Origin: Symbiodinium natans
Taxonomy: Eukaryota; Sar; Dinophyceae; Suessiales; Symbiodiniaceae
Reading direction: 5' to 3'
Assembly (NCBI GenBank): GCA_905221605.1
Contig: CAJNDS010002614.1
Span: forward strand, 237,001 to 301,000
Length of the DNA stretch: 64,000 nucleotides
Below the pieces are notes generated by a model. It had not been told where the DNA came from. It was given only the letters and a program-made list of their open reading frames with translations, and did not search any database. The position numbers and the translations under genes are program-made. Below are positions 41,676-53,600 of this stretch, piece after piece; the first letter of the stretch is position 1; each line of letters opens with the position of its first letter.

Positions 41676-42226
41676 TCTTCATCCGGCAGCCCTCCTGAAA
41701 CGGCTGTCCAGCCATGCACTTTAAATTGGGAGGAAGTGGTCCAGTGGGTTTCCTGGATAAAGATAGCATCTAGGTCCTGCTGATGTTGCAGCCACTCTTT
41801 GAGCTCTGCCCACAATTGTTGGCTTAGTCCACCTGCGTTCCACGAGAAAACTCGCAGTGGTTTGGCTTCACGACCACCTCTAGGGTGACGCCTTCGCGGC
41901 TGCCTGAGGGGGAGCTGCGGTACAAATTGAGCATGCATTTTTTCTTGTGTCTCATGGATTACACTGGATTCAGCTATGCCTGCGCTTGCCTGTGCCTGGC
42001 TTAGAGGCAAATTGATCTCGCGATATGGTACTGCGCAACCGTCCCTTAAGGCTCGGTGACAGGCCCGACGATAGGAGTGTTTACGAATTCTACCCTCTGC
42101 CATCCGCTTGTTTTGCCTGAAGTGCCGAAGCACGATCAGACTCCCCTCGTCCTGCGGAAAGACGAGAACCCTCACACTTAGGAGCGAAAGATGCAGTCTA
42201 AGACGATCTAAGTTCTCCCCCGGCAT
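41676..42226 (-). pseudogene. LINE endonuclease, N-terminal part (split by the copia insertion)
   Basis: ATG at 42226 (MPGENLDRLRLHLSLLSVRV). A basic N-terminal region precedes the domain start KPLRVFSWNAGGLSQQLWAE (catalytic Asn) and IFIQETHW (catalytic Glu), then VHGWTAVSGGLPDE. The frame enters the copia LTR at 41675. The rest of the domain resumes at 32708. About 200 bp of probable 5' leader separates the ATG from the microsatellite at 42427. Confidence 0.88.
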
Positions 42227-42426
42227 TGGGACCGGGCCAGCTCGTGGATATGCTGTCTGCGGCAGAATCTCAATTGCAAGAGGCTAAAGCCTCCAAGTGA
42301 CCATCAGCTGGCAAGAGCTAGAAAGCCTTGAGATGTTAGAGGGCCCCGAGAACTGTTAAAGAGATGAAGTTCGGGGCCTTGGCCGGTTCGACAGCTACCA
42401 TGCACGGGCGGCTTGAGCTGGTAGTG

Positions 42427-42452
42427 CTTCAACAACAACAACAACAACAACA

Positions 42453-42511
<59 letters not shown>

Positions 42512-42582
42512 TTCTACTTCTACTTCTTCTACTTCTGCTACTACTACTACTACTACTACTACGACGACTACTACTACTAGGC
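42427..42582 (+). repeat. (CAA)n(CTA)n(CTT) microsatellite, right flank of the giant element
   Basis: About eight CAA units then CTA units with a short TTCTAC block. Poly-Leu frames across it are artefacts. Its composition matches the left flank at 15.1-15.48 kb. Confidence 0.93.
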
Positions 42583-44150
42583 GTCACGTTCTTAATTGAT
42601 CGCAGGGGTTTTGTGGCATGCCATTTTCGTGTTTACGGACACGAAGAATCGACGTGTAAAAATTTCCGGAAACTACTTTCAACCACTTTAGGCGCAGGAG
42701 GAAAACATCGGTATTTACAGTGTTTTCGGGCTTCAAAAACGGCAAATTACAGGCCCTACTTCGCGCAGACGCGTTCTCAGAACAGAGGAAAACACCGGTA
42801 TTGACAGTTGTCCTTAAATCCGAACGCGTCCAGCAAGCCGAACAGTCGTGCACCCTGAAATCCGCACCTCCATGTCGGCTCACTTGTTTCGTTCAATCAT
42901 TCAGGCGTTTTCGTGCTTCACTTATTCATACAAAACGCCCTCATTCATTCACTACACTTTTAGTATTCTTGCGCTCACTGTGCTCACGCTTTTAGTAATA
43001 TTACCGCAGGACAGGCAATCATTCATTGACAACAGCCCTTACCAGTAGATTTACCGTTCACCAGGATCCTTTAAAAGGAGATTTACGGGGTCATGAAAGG
43101 GTTTTTGGTGGTTTTCGCTCGTGTTACGTTCACATTCTATGAAAATTGCGTGCTTTCTCTTCGTTTCATTACCAATATTAATATAATGTTCTCTTCACGG
43201 AATAATAAGGGAGTGAAGGGAGAGAACGCAAGGACTGAACGAGGGTGGTGATAGAATCCTGGTTCTTGGAGGAGATTTACTGTGTGGAGAGAACACTATG
43301 AACAAGGGCGTAAATGAATGAAATGAGTGAGAGAGCGAACGAATGCAATGAATGGTGCGTACACTCGCTTCTCTTTCTAATCTCGTTTCGCTCGTGCTTA
43401 TAATATAGTACGTCAAAAGCCCCAATTTTATAATATAGTACGTCAAAAGCCCCAATTCTAATATATTTATAGGGGCTTACAATATATTATTTTCTCTTCG
43501 CTCAGTAAATTAGAGAAAGAACGAAATGAATAAGAAAAAAACCATTCTATCTTTCTATCTTTTAAGGGGCAATTTAGGATTTAATATTTTATAAGCCCTT
43601 TTAATTTATAACCGTGGGTGAAAAGAAGTATAATATTATGCCCGCGGGTAAATTTATTATATTATTCGTGCGGCCTACAATATTATGACTATTAATACGG
43701 CCGCATAATATAATATATTCATACGGGCTTATTTCGTACTTTATTAAACTAGCCCGTCTTACAAGCCTGAATTTTATGCATTAAAAGCGTGCGTCATTCA
43801 CTCCGTTCTCTCCTTACCTTTTAATTATAAAATTGTACAGTCTTTTAGTATGAATATTATGTGGGGGCCATCAGACGTGAATTATAATAGGGCCCCCGTG
43901 TTTTTATTAGTCTTCTCTGGTTTCGAAGGTGGTTTGTGTGCGAGAGAAAGGGGGGACGGCTGCTGCACCATGAACCCAACATGCTAAGTCTTAAGGTGTA
44001 CACGGTAAGACTCATTAATGCTGTAATTGCCCCAAAGACCTTACAAAATAGTATTTCGGGGCATAAAAATTTGAACCTGACCACCACCCCCCACCAAGAT
44101 TTCGTCCAGGCGACCTGGACGATTTTCGAGGCTGGGATGGGATTTGGATG
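42583..44150. other. AT-rich stretch, no supportable gene
   Basis: Composition falls to high AT between about 43400 and 43900, with repeated ATAATATA and GGGGCTTA-like words. Short frames only; no RNA gene recognised. Confidence 0.45.
43398..43457 (+). repeat. Two tandem 30-bp repeats
   Basis: TTATAATATAGTACGTCAAA followed by AGCCCCAATT occurs twice without change. Confidence 0.95.
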
Positions 44151-44199
44151 AGGAAAATTTTTATGCCCCTCATGAGCATCAGCTGGGTTTGCTTACATG

Positions 44200-45730
44200 T
44201 TCATTGTTATTTACTTTTGTTTTTTTCTAACGCAAATGAACAAGAGAAGAGGAAATAAGAAACAGAGGAACTCCTCTCTCCTTTCTCTCTCCCTTCTCTT
44301 CTCTTGTTCTCCTTTAAATCTCAAAACACACACAAAAGGAAGCTTTTTTCCTTGCTGAAGGAAAAAGAAAAAGAAGAAAAGAGACAGGGAAAGAAATTGA
44401 AGAGCCTGCCTGTTGGTTCATTTCATTTCCTCTCTTTCTATGTGTTGTTTTCCTTGTCGTTTCAGAAAGCAGGCAAAATAAGGGCAAGGGGGCTTCCTGA
44501 AGAGGAGAGAGGGCACCTATTTGCGAAGAGGTCTTGCCTTTTTTAATAATAGAGGGAAAAGGGAGAGACAAGGAAGGGAGAGATGATAGATAAAGAAGAG
44601 TGCCATCTTCTTTCCGCCTTGTTGTGTTCCTCCGTCTCCTTGTTTCTTGTCTCCTCTTTTCTGTTCAGTACCTTTCCAGAAAATTAAAATCGCCTCCTTG
44701 TTGTCTCTCCTCTCTCACTTCCCCTTCCCTTCTCTCCTGTTTCCGTTTAACTGATAAAGCACAAGAAAGGAACTTGTATGATAAAGCAGTGGAAGGTAAA
44801 GCAAAGGGTGACTCCTTGCGCTCTTCTCGGCCTATCTCTTCTGCTCTTTTCCTTACTCTTCTCCTTTTCATAATTCTTCCTTTTTAGTTGGTCTTATTTC
44901 GAAAAAAAAGAGGGAAGGCAGAGATAAGGGAGGTAGGATAGATAAAGAAGAGTGCCATCTTCTCATCGCCTCGTTTTGTCTTTCCCTCTTCTCTATTCAT
45001 CTCTCTTCTATTCTTTTCTTTGCTATTCCATTGAAATTGGATTCCTGTTATCTCTCCCCTCTCCTTCCTTTTCTCCTGTTCCCCCCTAAATGGCAAAAAC
45101 ACAAGAAAGGAGAATGGAAGCCCTTTTCCTGTCTTCTCCTGTTGCAATAAAGAAGGAAAAGAGCATAGGAGATAAGGAAGGGAATTGAAGAGCTCCTCTC
45201 GCTACTTTCTCATGCCCCTTCCTTTCTATCGACCACGCCAAAACACGCCTCCAATTTAAGCCGGCCACGGGGGAAGGGGAGAGGGGGGGGGGGGGGGGGG
45301 GGGGGGAGGGGCATGAAGAGAAGGCGTAAGAAGAGGGTGGGAGGGAGGCGAGAGATGAGATTAAGGCGAATATTTTTCTTCTCTCTCTCCTGAATGTGCT
45401 TGCTCTCTCTGTTTTCCTTTTTTTCTCAGAGCGATGGAGCCGGAAAGAGATAGAAAGGATTGGACCTTTTTAACGAAAACACAAAGAGAAATGCCAGAAC
45501 AGTAGCTGAGAGAGAGAGAGAGAGAGAATCAATGAATGCAGAGGACATGGAAAGCGGAAGACGAAAAGAGAAGATACATGGAAGGAGACGGGAGAAAGCA
45601 GAGTTCACGTTTCTCTTTACCCGGTTCAGGAAGTAGCGTTGTGTCGAATACGTGATTGTTAGCTAGTCTGATTTTTCACGCTCGATAAAAGAGGAGAGCG
45701 TGCCGAAGGATATGCAAAGATCTACGCCAC
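44200..45730. other. CT/GA-rich low-complexity stretch, no gene
   Basis: Alternating CTCTTC-rich and GAAGGA-rich blocks; two similar halves around 44560-44620 and 44900-44965 share GATAGATAAAGAAGAGTGCC, suggesting a partial duplication of about 360 bp. Confidence 0.5.
45283..45306 (+). repeat. 24-bp poly-G run
   Basis: 24 consecutive G, in a G-rich context on both sides; quadruplex-prone and also prone to sequencing error. Confidence 0.9.
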
Positions 45731-45830
45731 AAGGTTTGTAGTTTTTCTTTTTTGGTAATATTGTTGGCTTTTTTCAGGATTTACTGCATAACGGGAGCCT
45801 GCCGTCAAATGAAGCATAAAGGTCCAACCC

Positions 45831-46360
45831 ACATATACATACATATATACATATATACATATATACATATATACATATATACATATATACATATATACAT
45901 ATATACATATATACATATATATATACATCATATACATATATACATATATACATATATACATATATACATATATACATATATACATATAATATATACATAT
46001 ATACATATACATATATATATACATAATATAATATATACATATATACTATATACATATATATACCTATAATATATACCTATATACATATATACATATATAC
46101 ATATATATCATATATACATAATATATACATATATATATAATATATACATATATACATATAACATATATTATATATATACATATATATACATATATACATA
46201 TATACATATATACCGTATATACTATAATACGTATATACGTATATACGTATATACGTATATACGTATATACGTATATACGTATATACGTATATACGTATAT
46301 ACGTATATACGTATATACATATATACATATATACATATATACATATATACATATATACAT
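45831..46360 (+). repeat. ATATACAT octamer microsatellite with an ACGTATAT block
   Basis: Mostly the 8-bp unit ATATACAT, with AT-only interruptions from 46000 to 46205 and a pure ACGTATAT block at about 46230-46316. It is the inverse of the 7.8-8.1 kb repeat. Confidence 0.95.
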
Positions 46361-46468
46361 AGCGTGTTGCATGTGGCGTGTTGCATGTGGCGTGTTGCAT
46401 GTGGCGTGTTGCATGTGGCGTGTTGCATGTGGCGTGTTGCATGTGGCGTGTTGCATGTGGCGTGTTGC
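46361..46468 (+). repeat. 14-bp minisatellite
   Basis: Unit GCGTGTTGCATGTG, about 7.5 copies with almost no variation, starting exactly where the octamer array ends. Confidence 0.95.
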
Positions 46469-46544
46469 TTGCGTGTTGAGTGTAAAGATGTGTAAAGGGG
46501 TTGCGTATGGTTGCGTGTATTTGCGTGTCGGGTGTGCACGGGGA

Positions 46545-46745
46545 TCACGCGCACGTGCATTCGTGCGCGCGTGCAGTGCATGCGGTCGCGCGCAGTTCGT
46601 GCGTGCAGTTCGTGCGTGCAGTTCGGGCGTGCGCGTGCGTACGTGCGCGTGCGTGCGCGTGCGCGGGTGTGCGTGCGTACGCGCGTGCAGTTCGTGCGTG
46701 TGCGCGTGCGCGCGTGATTGTGTGCGCATGCATGCGACCGTGCGT
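46545..46745 (+). repeat. GC/GT alternating purine-pyrimidine tract
   Basis: GTGCGTGCGCGTGCGT-type sequence with CAGTTCGTGCGTG recurring; a Z-DNA-prone composition. GTGCGTG words continue more sparsely to 47450. Confidence 0.75.
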
Positions 46746-47489
46746 GTGCGCGAATGTGTCACAATCGATCACGCGATGTTCCCCATGTCAAAAGTGCCAA
46801 TTTTCCATGGGAGGGAGCAGATTGAGATCGCAAATGACCAAAAAGGGTAACGCAACAAGTTTTTTTAAATATGCTCTCAACTTGAATCACACGGATGTGC
46901 CAATGTGAAAGAATCGATCATGCGATGTCCCCCATGTCTTCATGCGAACGTGCCGAAAGTCCACGGGATGTCCACGGGTCACGGGTGGGGGTACAATGAT
47001 CTCAATCAAATGGATTCAAATGGTTCAGGGTAACGCAAAAGCATGGCCAAGGACGCCACGTACCTTGCCATACCTTGCCCATATGCCAATGCGTCCGTGC
47101 GTCAAGCGCGCGTGCGTGAGTGTATGTGGGTGTGCCTATAAGAACATGTGCACGTGCATACGGAACCCTCGCGTGTGAGCAATCGGCCACGCAATGCGTG
47201 CTTCTGCACGCCTGTGGACGCACGTGTGCATTCGGTCGTGTGCGTATACTGTGCGTGCATATACGAAACACGAAGTCCTCGAACGACCGTGTCGCGATCA
47301 GAACCAAAAATGAAACCAAAAGAGAAACCATCTTGTACATGTGAAAAGAGACATGCATGTGGGTTCACGCGGGCACGTGCAGGCAGGCATGACAGGTATG
47401 TGCGTGCGCACAAGTACGCACGTGCGTATACCTCCCCCCGGACTTTTACGCCTGCACGACGTCAATGGGTGGGGTATATAGGGGAAGGC

Positions 47490-47660
47490 ACCCCCCACAC
47501 ACTTGGACACTTTGAGACCCTTGGCCACTTGGGGCGCTTGGGAAGGACACTTGGGAAACTTGGGATGCTTGGCACACTTGGGACACGTGGGACACTTAGG
47601 GAGGTCCCAAGGCAGTGGCAAACCAAGTGTCACAAAAGTCCCAAGTGTCCCAGTGTCCAA
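47490..47660 (+). repeat. Degenerate CACTTGGGA repeat
   Basis: ACTTGGGACAC-like units of 9-12 bp recur about a dozen times, then a short ACTACGACG repeat runs from 47668 to 47715. Confidence 0.8.
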
Positions 47661-50600
47661 GTGACTAACTACTACGACGACTGCGACTACGACGACTGCG
47701 ACTAGGACGACTATGACGACTACCATCTCATCATATCGCAAAAGCATGGCCTCAGTGAGCGTCAACGAAAACACACCTTCCAACAGCCCTTCCAACGTCT
47801 GGCGAGTGGAATCTATATGACCATTCGGAAGGTTAGCTTGCCAACACTTCTCGAGCTCTTCCTCGCACGAGCAGCCATTGGGCTAAAGCCGACATGATGA
47901 AACCTATGGCTGCTTGAGGCACGAACCAACAACAGCACGCTTGCATGGCTTGCCAACATGGACGGACAACATCTACATGTCGATCGTCCAAATTACATTG
48001 CGGCAACGTTCGATGGATGCATTGATCGTAAACATGATTCGTGCATCGATCCATGCAATGCCTTCATATGCCTTCATGTTAATTGTTTCACGGCTTAATT
48101 GAACAGACCTTGCTAAACTAGGCGGACAACTGCGTAATGTACATTAGGAGTTTTGGAGGATCTGGGTGCCACTGCGGCCAAGCCCCAAGTGCAAGTTCTG
48201 CTGCAGACAGTTCTTGAAAGCTCTTGCGGGTGGCCAGCCCGCACGACCTTCAAACCCCCAGCGCAAATTTAGTTCCGTAACCTGCACGCCTCCAAGCTCC
48301 AATGAGAATGCTTGAGCCGGGCGGCATGCTCATCAAGTGCAATTTTTGTTCCTGCGCGGGTTGCCTTCACGACCCCATGCAGCCACAAGCCTAACAAGTT
48401 GTAAGAAAACACATTTTGCACGTTAGCTTCTCCAGGGCATCCTTCCGATTACCGTCTTCCAGGGCCCGCCTGTGCCTGGGCCCTTGCCAGCTGCTGCCAC
48501 CAACTGCAGTGCGTTTAGTCAAGCCAAATGCGTGCGCATCAAAATCGGGTATGCTCGTGGCATGCTGAATGTGCTAAGGGGAGGTGGCTGCAACTCAGCG
48601 CTGCATTGCCCGGGCCCCACGATACTCCCAAGGCTCAGCTCAAATCGGAGACCGTCAGAGTGTGTCAAGCTCTTGTTTCTGATGACATCGATGGCGAATT
48701 GCTGTTGCCCAGGTGGTCTTGGTAGTGTGAGGTGCTACAGCAGATTCAACGAAGAAGCTCGGGACCAAGGAGCCATTGAAGGAATTGATGCCGAAGTACC
48801 ATAGATTGTCAAGTGCAAGTTTTTCGAAATTTGCGACAACTCTGGCGTTTCGTTTTTGTCTCTCTCCTGGCTTCGCTCTGATCATGGCCTTGACAGCCCA
48901 GGTTTGTGCGAAACGCTGTGATGGCATCGAGGTGCAACCGCCTGTCGAAGTTGATAAAGTAAGGTACGTGGAGCTATAAAGGATGACTGGATAGGAGTGC
49001 CTGAATGCGACGGACGAGCTGGGCTGCCGCTCCTGTGGAGTCGCGGCCGGGGGCAATGATGCTAACACCGATGAGTCAGTTCAACTGCTTCAGGGTCCGC
49101 CCACCAGGCTGGAAGTTCTCAGCAGTCGCCTTGCAAAATGTCGCGACCTTTCGGCGGAGCTGCATTGGGAGCTACCGAACACACTTGAGTAAAAGCGACC
49201 ACAGGCCTGTTGGAAGATGCGCTGACTCCCTCGTGTCTGCGCTGCCCGCCTGCTTGTCCCGAAGGGTCCGCCATACCAATCCGGTAGACAACACCTTTCG
49301 TCGCTTTGCGTTGGCGCTCGTGCCAGGCGTCGGCATGTCAGGAGTGCAGCAACGTGACGCCGGGCATCCTAAGGGGACGATGCTGCGTTTGCATGAAGTT
49401 GCTGCCTTACGGTGTAACATGGGTGTGAGTATGTAAGACTGCTGAGGCAGCTCAGCAGTGAGCAAGCCAAACTGTGTGAGCTCTTGAACATCCCCGCAGG
49501 TGCAAGGATAAAGCTTCGTCCAAAGTCACGCTGTGAACTAGCCGACTGGTCGATTCGCAGGTGCAACAGACGAAGGAGCAAAGCAATGCAACGCAACTCC
49601 GGCATCGTTGGTTTGCCGCAGCATCAGGTGGATTCTAAAAAGAACTACCGCCCATTATGCTGAGCTCTTCAAATCGCCAGGCTTCATTCTGCGATGTGTG
49701 AGGACCTCGAAGTTTGCATGGCATGCCGATACACTCACATTGCGCATTTTGTTTGTCGATGTTCGAGCCTAGCACACAATACTCGACTGTGCTTCAGTTG
49801 ACGGTGAGGCTTCGTTTGGCGCATGCGATTCACTTCGTCTTCAGTACTCAAGAGAAAGCAATTTTTGAAAGGGAGGCTTTCACTGACAGAGTCCTCACCT
49901 GCCCACCTCTCTGTTGCCAAATTGTCAAGGTTGCAGCAGAGCAGTGAATGTGATCCTGGTTCCGTGAGCTACGATCCTTGCCGCTGCCTGGAGGCCATGT
50001 TTATATAGAGTCGTGCAGAAGAGCAGCACAGCACAGGGTCTGAAGGAGAACTGTGTGCCTCCCCAGACTGAATCTCATCGATCTGTTGGCAGGCCCGACA
50101 GCTTCCAGAAGAACGAGCGGTCCAACCCGCGTGGTTTTATGATCTGCAGCTGGCACTTCCATCATGCGCCCCAAGCGTGAAAGGCATTCGGGTGCCTGCT
50201 CCGCGGCAACCTCTCGGCTGCATTTCGCAGAGCCCTTGTTTACAGAAGCTGTAGAGTGTTCAGCTTGCGCTTTGGTCCCCCCCCACACCCCCAAGACAAA
50301 GAAGCCACACACTGTCCTAAAGCCAGTGAGTCCCTCACAATTAATTGTACAGCCCGAACCTGCAGTCAGGCTCCACTGCGGGCTTGTTGTCCTTCTTCCA
50401 TTTCGATGCCATCCGGGCAGCACAGCCGCACTTAAGATCGGAGCACCACACCCCTAAACAATAAAACAACCCTAAGCCATCTTCCTAAGCCATCCTGCAA
50501 TCGGTATCACACACGAAGAATCGTGTCGTGATCGAAGTAGTAGGAGCCGTTTTCAGACACCCAGCGGAAGCATGCCAACGCTGGAACTTCCAGGCGAAGT

Positions 50601-53600
50601 TGGTGGAGGACTGGTTCGGAAACCACGTGCTCGAGTGCAGCAGCCCCAAGTCGAAAGCCTGCGTGGGAAGAAATTTCGAAGCCTTCATTCCTAGAGTTCC
50701 AAAGCAGTTCACCATGATGCCTTCTGGCAGGCCATCTTGTGTCTTGTAGTTTATAAACGGTCGTCTCACGATCATGGTTCCACAACATCTGAAGTGTGAG
50801 GGCTAGCAAGGGGCTTATGTTGACTTGCTGGATCTCATGTTCCTAGACAACAGAAGTGCAGAGTGAGGCTGTGTGAAGCATGAAGCCCTCCAGAGATCTG
50901 GCCCCGAGCCGCAGAGGCAACAATGCCGAAGGCAGCAGTGGAGGATGCGCCGTGACAAGTGCCATGCCAAGGGACAAGTCACTCGAAAGCTGAACTCCGG
51001 TTCAAGTTTGCAAGTTTCGCGCGACTTTTGTGTTTGTGGTCCGTCCCCAACATCCCAATTCTTACCACGACAGCAGGATTCCTGCGCGACTCAGAAACCA
51101 ACTGCGATTCAAGAACCCAGGATAAGCGGTTTCCAGTTCCCGAACAGTGGTTTTCCAGTTTCCCCCATCACGCGTTTCCAAGACCACCAAGGCCTGGATC
51201 GTGTCGAGGGGCCAGCTCTCCTCCTGGCAGGCGGGGCACCTTTTGAGGAATCAATGCTTTTAATGCTTTCAAGCCACGAGGCATAGTAAGGCGTTTCTTT
51301 GTTTTCGCGATGGCTTCGACAGCCTTGTCCAGGAGAGGATTGGCTGCAAAGTGCGGCCGAGGCTCACAGCCCAGACTCTCCCAGACCTCGTGGGAGCAAT
51401 TGGAGATGTGCAATCAGTACCTGGACTCTTCTGGGGACTCTCCTGGACTCCTCTCAACGCTTTGGTGAACTTTGGTGCTTTCATTCACAGAGCCGGTCAA
51501 ATCACATACTTTCTGCATCTACAGAAGACTTACAACAAACGTGCAGCTGCTTTCTGACGAGGTGCCAGCCCCGTCCAGCCATGCGATGCACATGTGGGCC
51601 GTGTGCCTGGGGATGTGTGGCTGTTTTTCTCGTTCATTCATGTGCTCGCAAGGCAGGACAAGCAATCTTGAGTCTTGACAACCCAGTATACCCTCTGCAA
51701 ACCCTACACCCCTACAGCTGTTTCTCTTGCAAACGTGCACTCTGAGATGACGAGGTGAAGAGCACTTGCACTTCCTGCACCATTGCCGGCTTGTTGGGAG
51801 GCAAGGTTTTGCAGTTTGAGGGTTTGGCCAGTTTGCGTCAACCAGTCAACCGCCGAACCTCGCCAAGCATCAGCAAAAGAACTCCCCATCACCAGGTGGC
51901 ACGCTGTTTGTGGACGGAAGCGGCTACCTAGCCCGTGCCTCAGTCTGCGAAACGGAAGTGTGCAAGTCGGACGCACACGTGCGACGAGCCCGCGTGTCTG
52001 GTAGACTGTATTGGTAGGTACAAAGGAGGACCAGCTTGAAAGTCCAAAGCATTGCGTCTGCGCAAGTGAGGCTGCCAAGTCACCTTCGGGTACGCTCTTC
52101 CAGCCAGGGCCTCATGCAGCGGTTATTGGCTTAGGTACTTGGTCGATTTTTTGCCAGGCTCCATTTCCATGCCATTTGTGCACCAGAGATTCCAGAGAAC
52201 CCCCAGGCCAGTGGCGGGTCCACTCCTCAACGATGGCAACTTCCACTTCGTGGGCTTCTCGCCGCTGCCTCAGGGTCATTCAGCGACGGCCAGAATGTAA
52301 CATGTCGTCATTCAGTAATCCTACTAAGGAGCACTTGTTTATTCTAGACAGTTCAGGGCGCTAGTCTACCCAAAGCCCAAGGTCTTCTCGCCCTGTTCAA
52401 AGAAGTTTCGCCAACGTAGCTGTGAACCTGTTTCCGCCTACTGGTAATGAGCCCTAATGTTGGTTACACTGACGTGTTCACAAAAATCGCCAGGCTGGGT
52501 ACCTTGCACGGGGAGGTGCTCCTTGCGGACGGCCGGAGTCCAAGGAAACGGGGTTGTGGATCGAGGATGTTCAATCATGTTGGAACGCAGCAAAGATTTT
52601 CGAAAGGTGCCTGAGAAACGCTGGGTGATGAGAGTTCGGGGCAAGAGCTCGCCGCGTTTGTCCTTACTGTTACTCGCGCTACCACGGCCACCGCTCCTAC
52701 AATCGTTACTAGTAACTAGTTATCTACATGCTTTCTCCAGTAACACCACAAGTATAGTGACCATACAAAGATCTTTCTCTGATGGTTCGGAATCTCATGC
52801 CCCTTCTGTTGCAGGTTTTCAAGAAACAGCATACCCAGGGTGTAACTCGGATGTTGGTGCAGCGATCACTTAGGGTCTTAGACCCTTTCCAGGTGTGGTC
52901 CTCGCACAGCGCTCCCTCCAGGACAGGCTTAACTCAAAGATTCAACCCTATTCTTGAGGTCGGTCCTGGTCCAAAACGGAAAACCTTTGTCGTTACATGA
53001 ATCAAGAGCTTAGCATCCAGAGTTACTGTGTTAGTTCAGCCCTATGTAGGATGCTGAAAGCGCCGGATGGTCTTCACCTGCATCAGTCAAGGCCAGGACG
53101 TGCTTATGACAGTCTTATCGCAGCCGGCTCTTTGGATTTTTTTTGTCGCAGGTCATGATTGGCAGATCCCAGACAGACGCAACCCTGGCGAATCCTGCTG
53201 GCACTCATACAGCCACGACTTGCATATTCAGTAGGCCAGAATCCGGCTGATCCTGACCCGAGGAACTACCAGGGTGAAATCGACGTGGCTTCAGACTTAG
53301 GACAATCTCCAAGCTGCCTGGGTGCGCAGCCTTTCTGTTGTGGCAACAAGGCGGCGGTCTTCACGATGGAGCTGTCTTTGCAGGCACTGACTTGATGTAA
53401 AGCTAGCCTAGATCGTCACTATGTCACGAAAAAAAGTCCTAACATTTGGTCCTAAAGAACCTGAAAGCGGCGGAAGGAGCTCAGGCACCACATGCTGGCA
53501 GCATCCTGGCGGGGACCAGGCGCGCTGAGAACCGCCCTTTAAGAACTTGTCACTTTGAGTGTTGTTGGGTCTCTGACAGCTCTCGCGACAGCTCTCGAGT

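Larger units (their letters stand above)
15480..42426 (-). mobile_element. Putative giant LINE-like element (about 18 kb after removing the nested copia)
   Basis: Between two CAA/CTA microsatellites nearly all coding capacity lies on the minus strand. In sense order: endonuclease, reverse transcriptase, C2H2 plus USP-like protein, unknown gene G, unknown H, unknown E, phosphatase-like, Pro-rich F, and paralogues D, C, B, A. A shared 18-19 nt motif runs through endonuclease, RT and accessory genes alike, and is absent from the nested copia, which argues for one unit older than the copia insertion. Frames contain several shifts, so this copy is probably dead or uses splicing I cannot resolve. 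The alternative is an ordinary LINE beside a host gene array on the same strand. Confidence 0.5.

Noticed and set aside
42364-42804. Poly-Leu ORF
   Set aside because: It is produced by the CTA/CTT microsatellite.
46064-46850. His/Arg/Thr-rich and Cys/Val-rich frames
   Set aside because: Translations of the GCGTGC tract and minisatellite.
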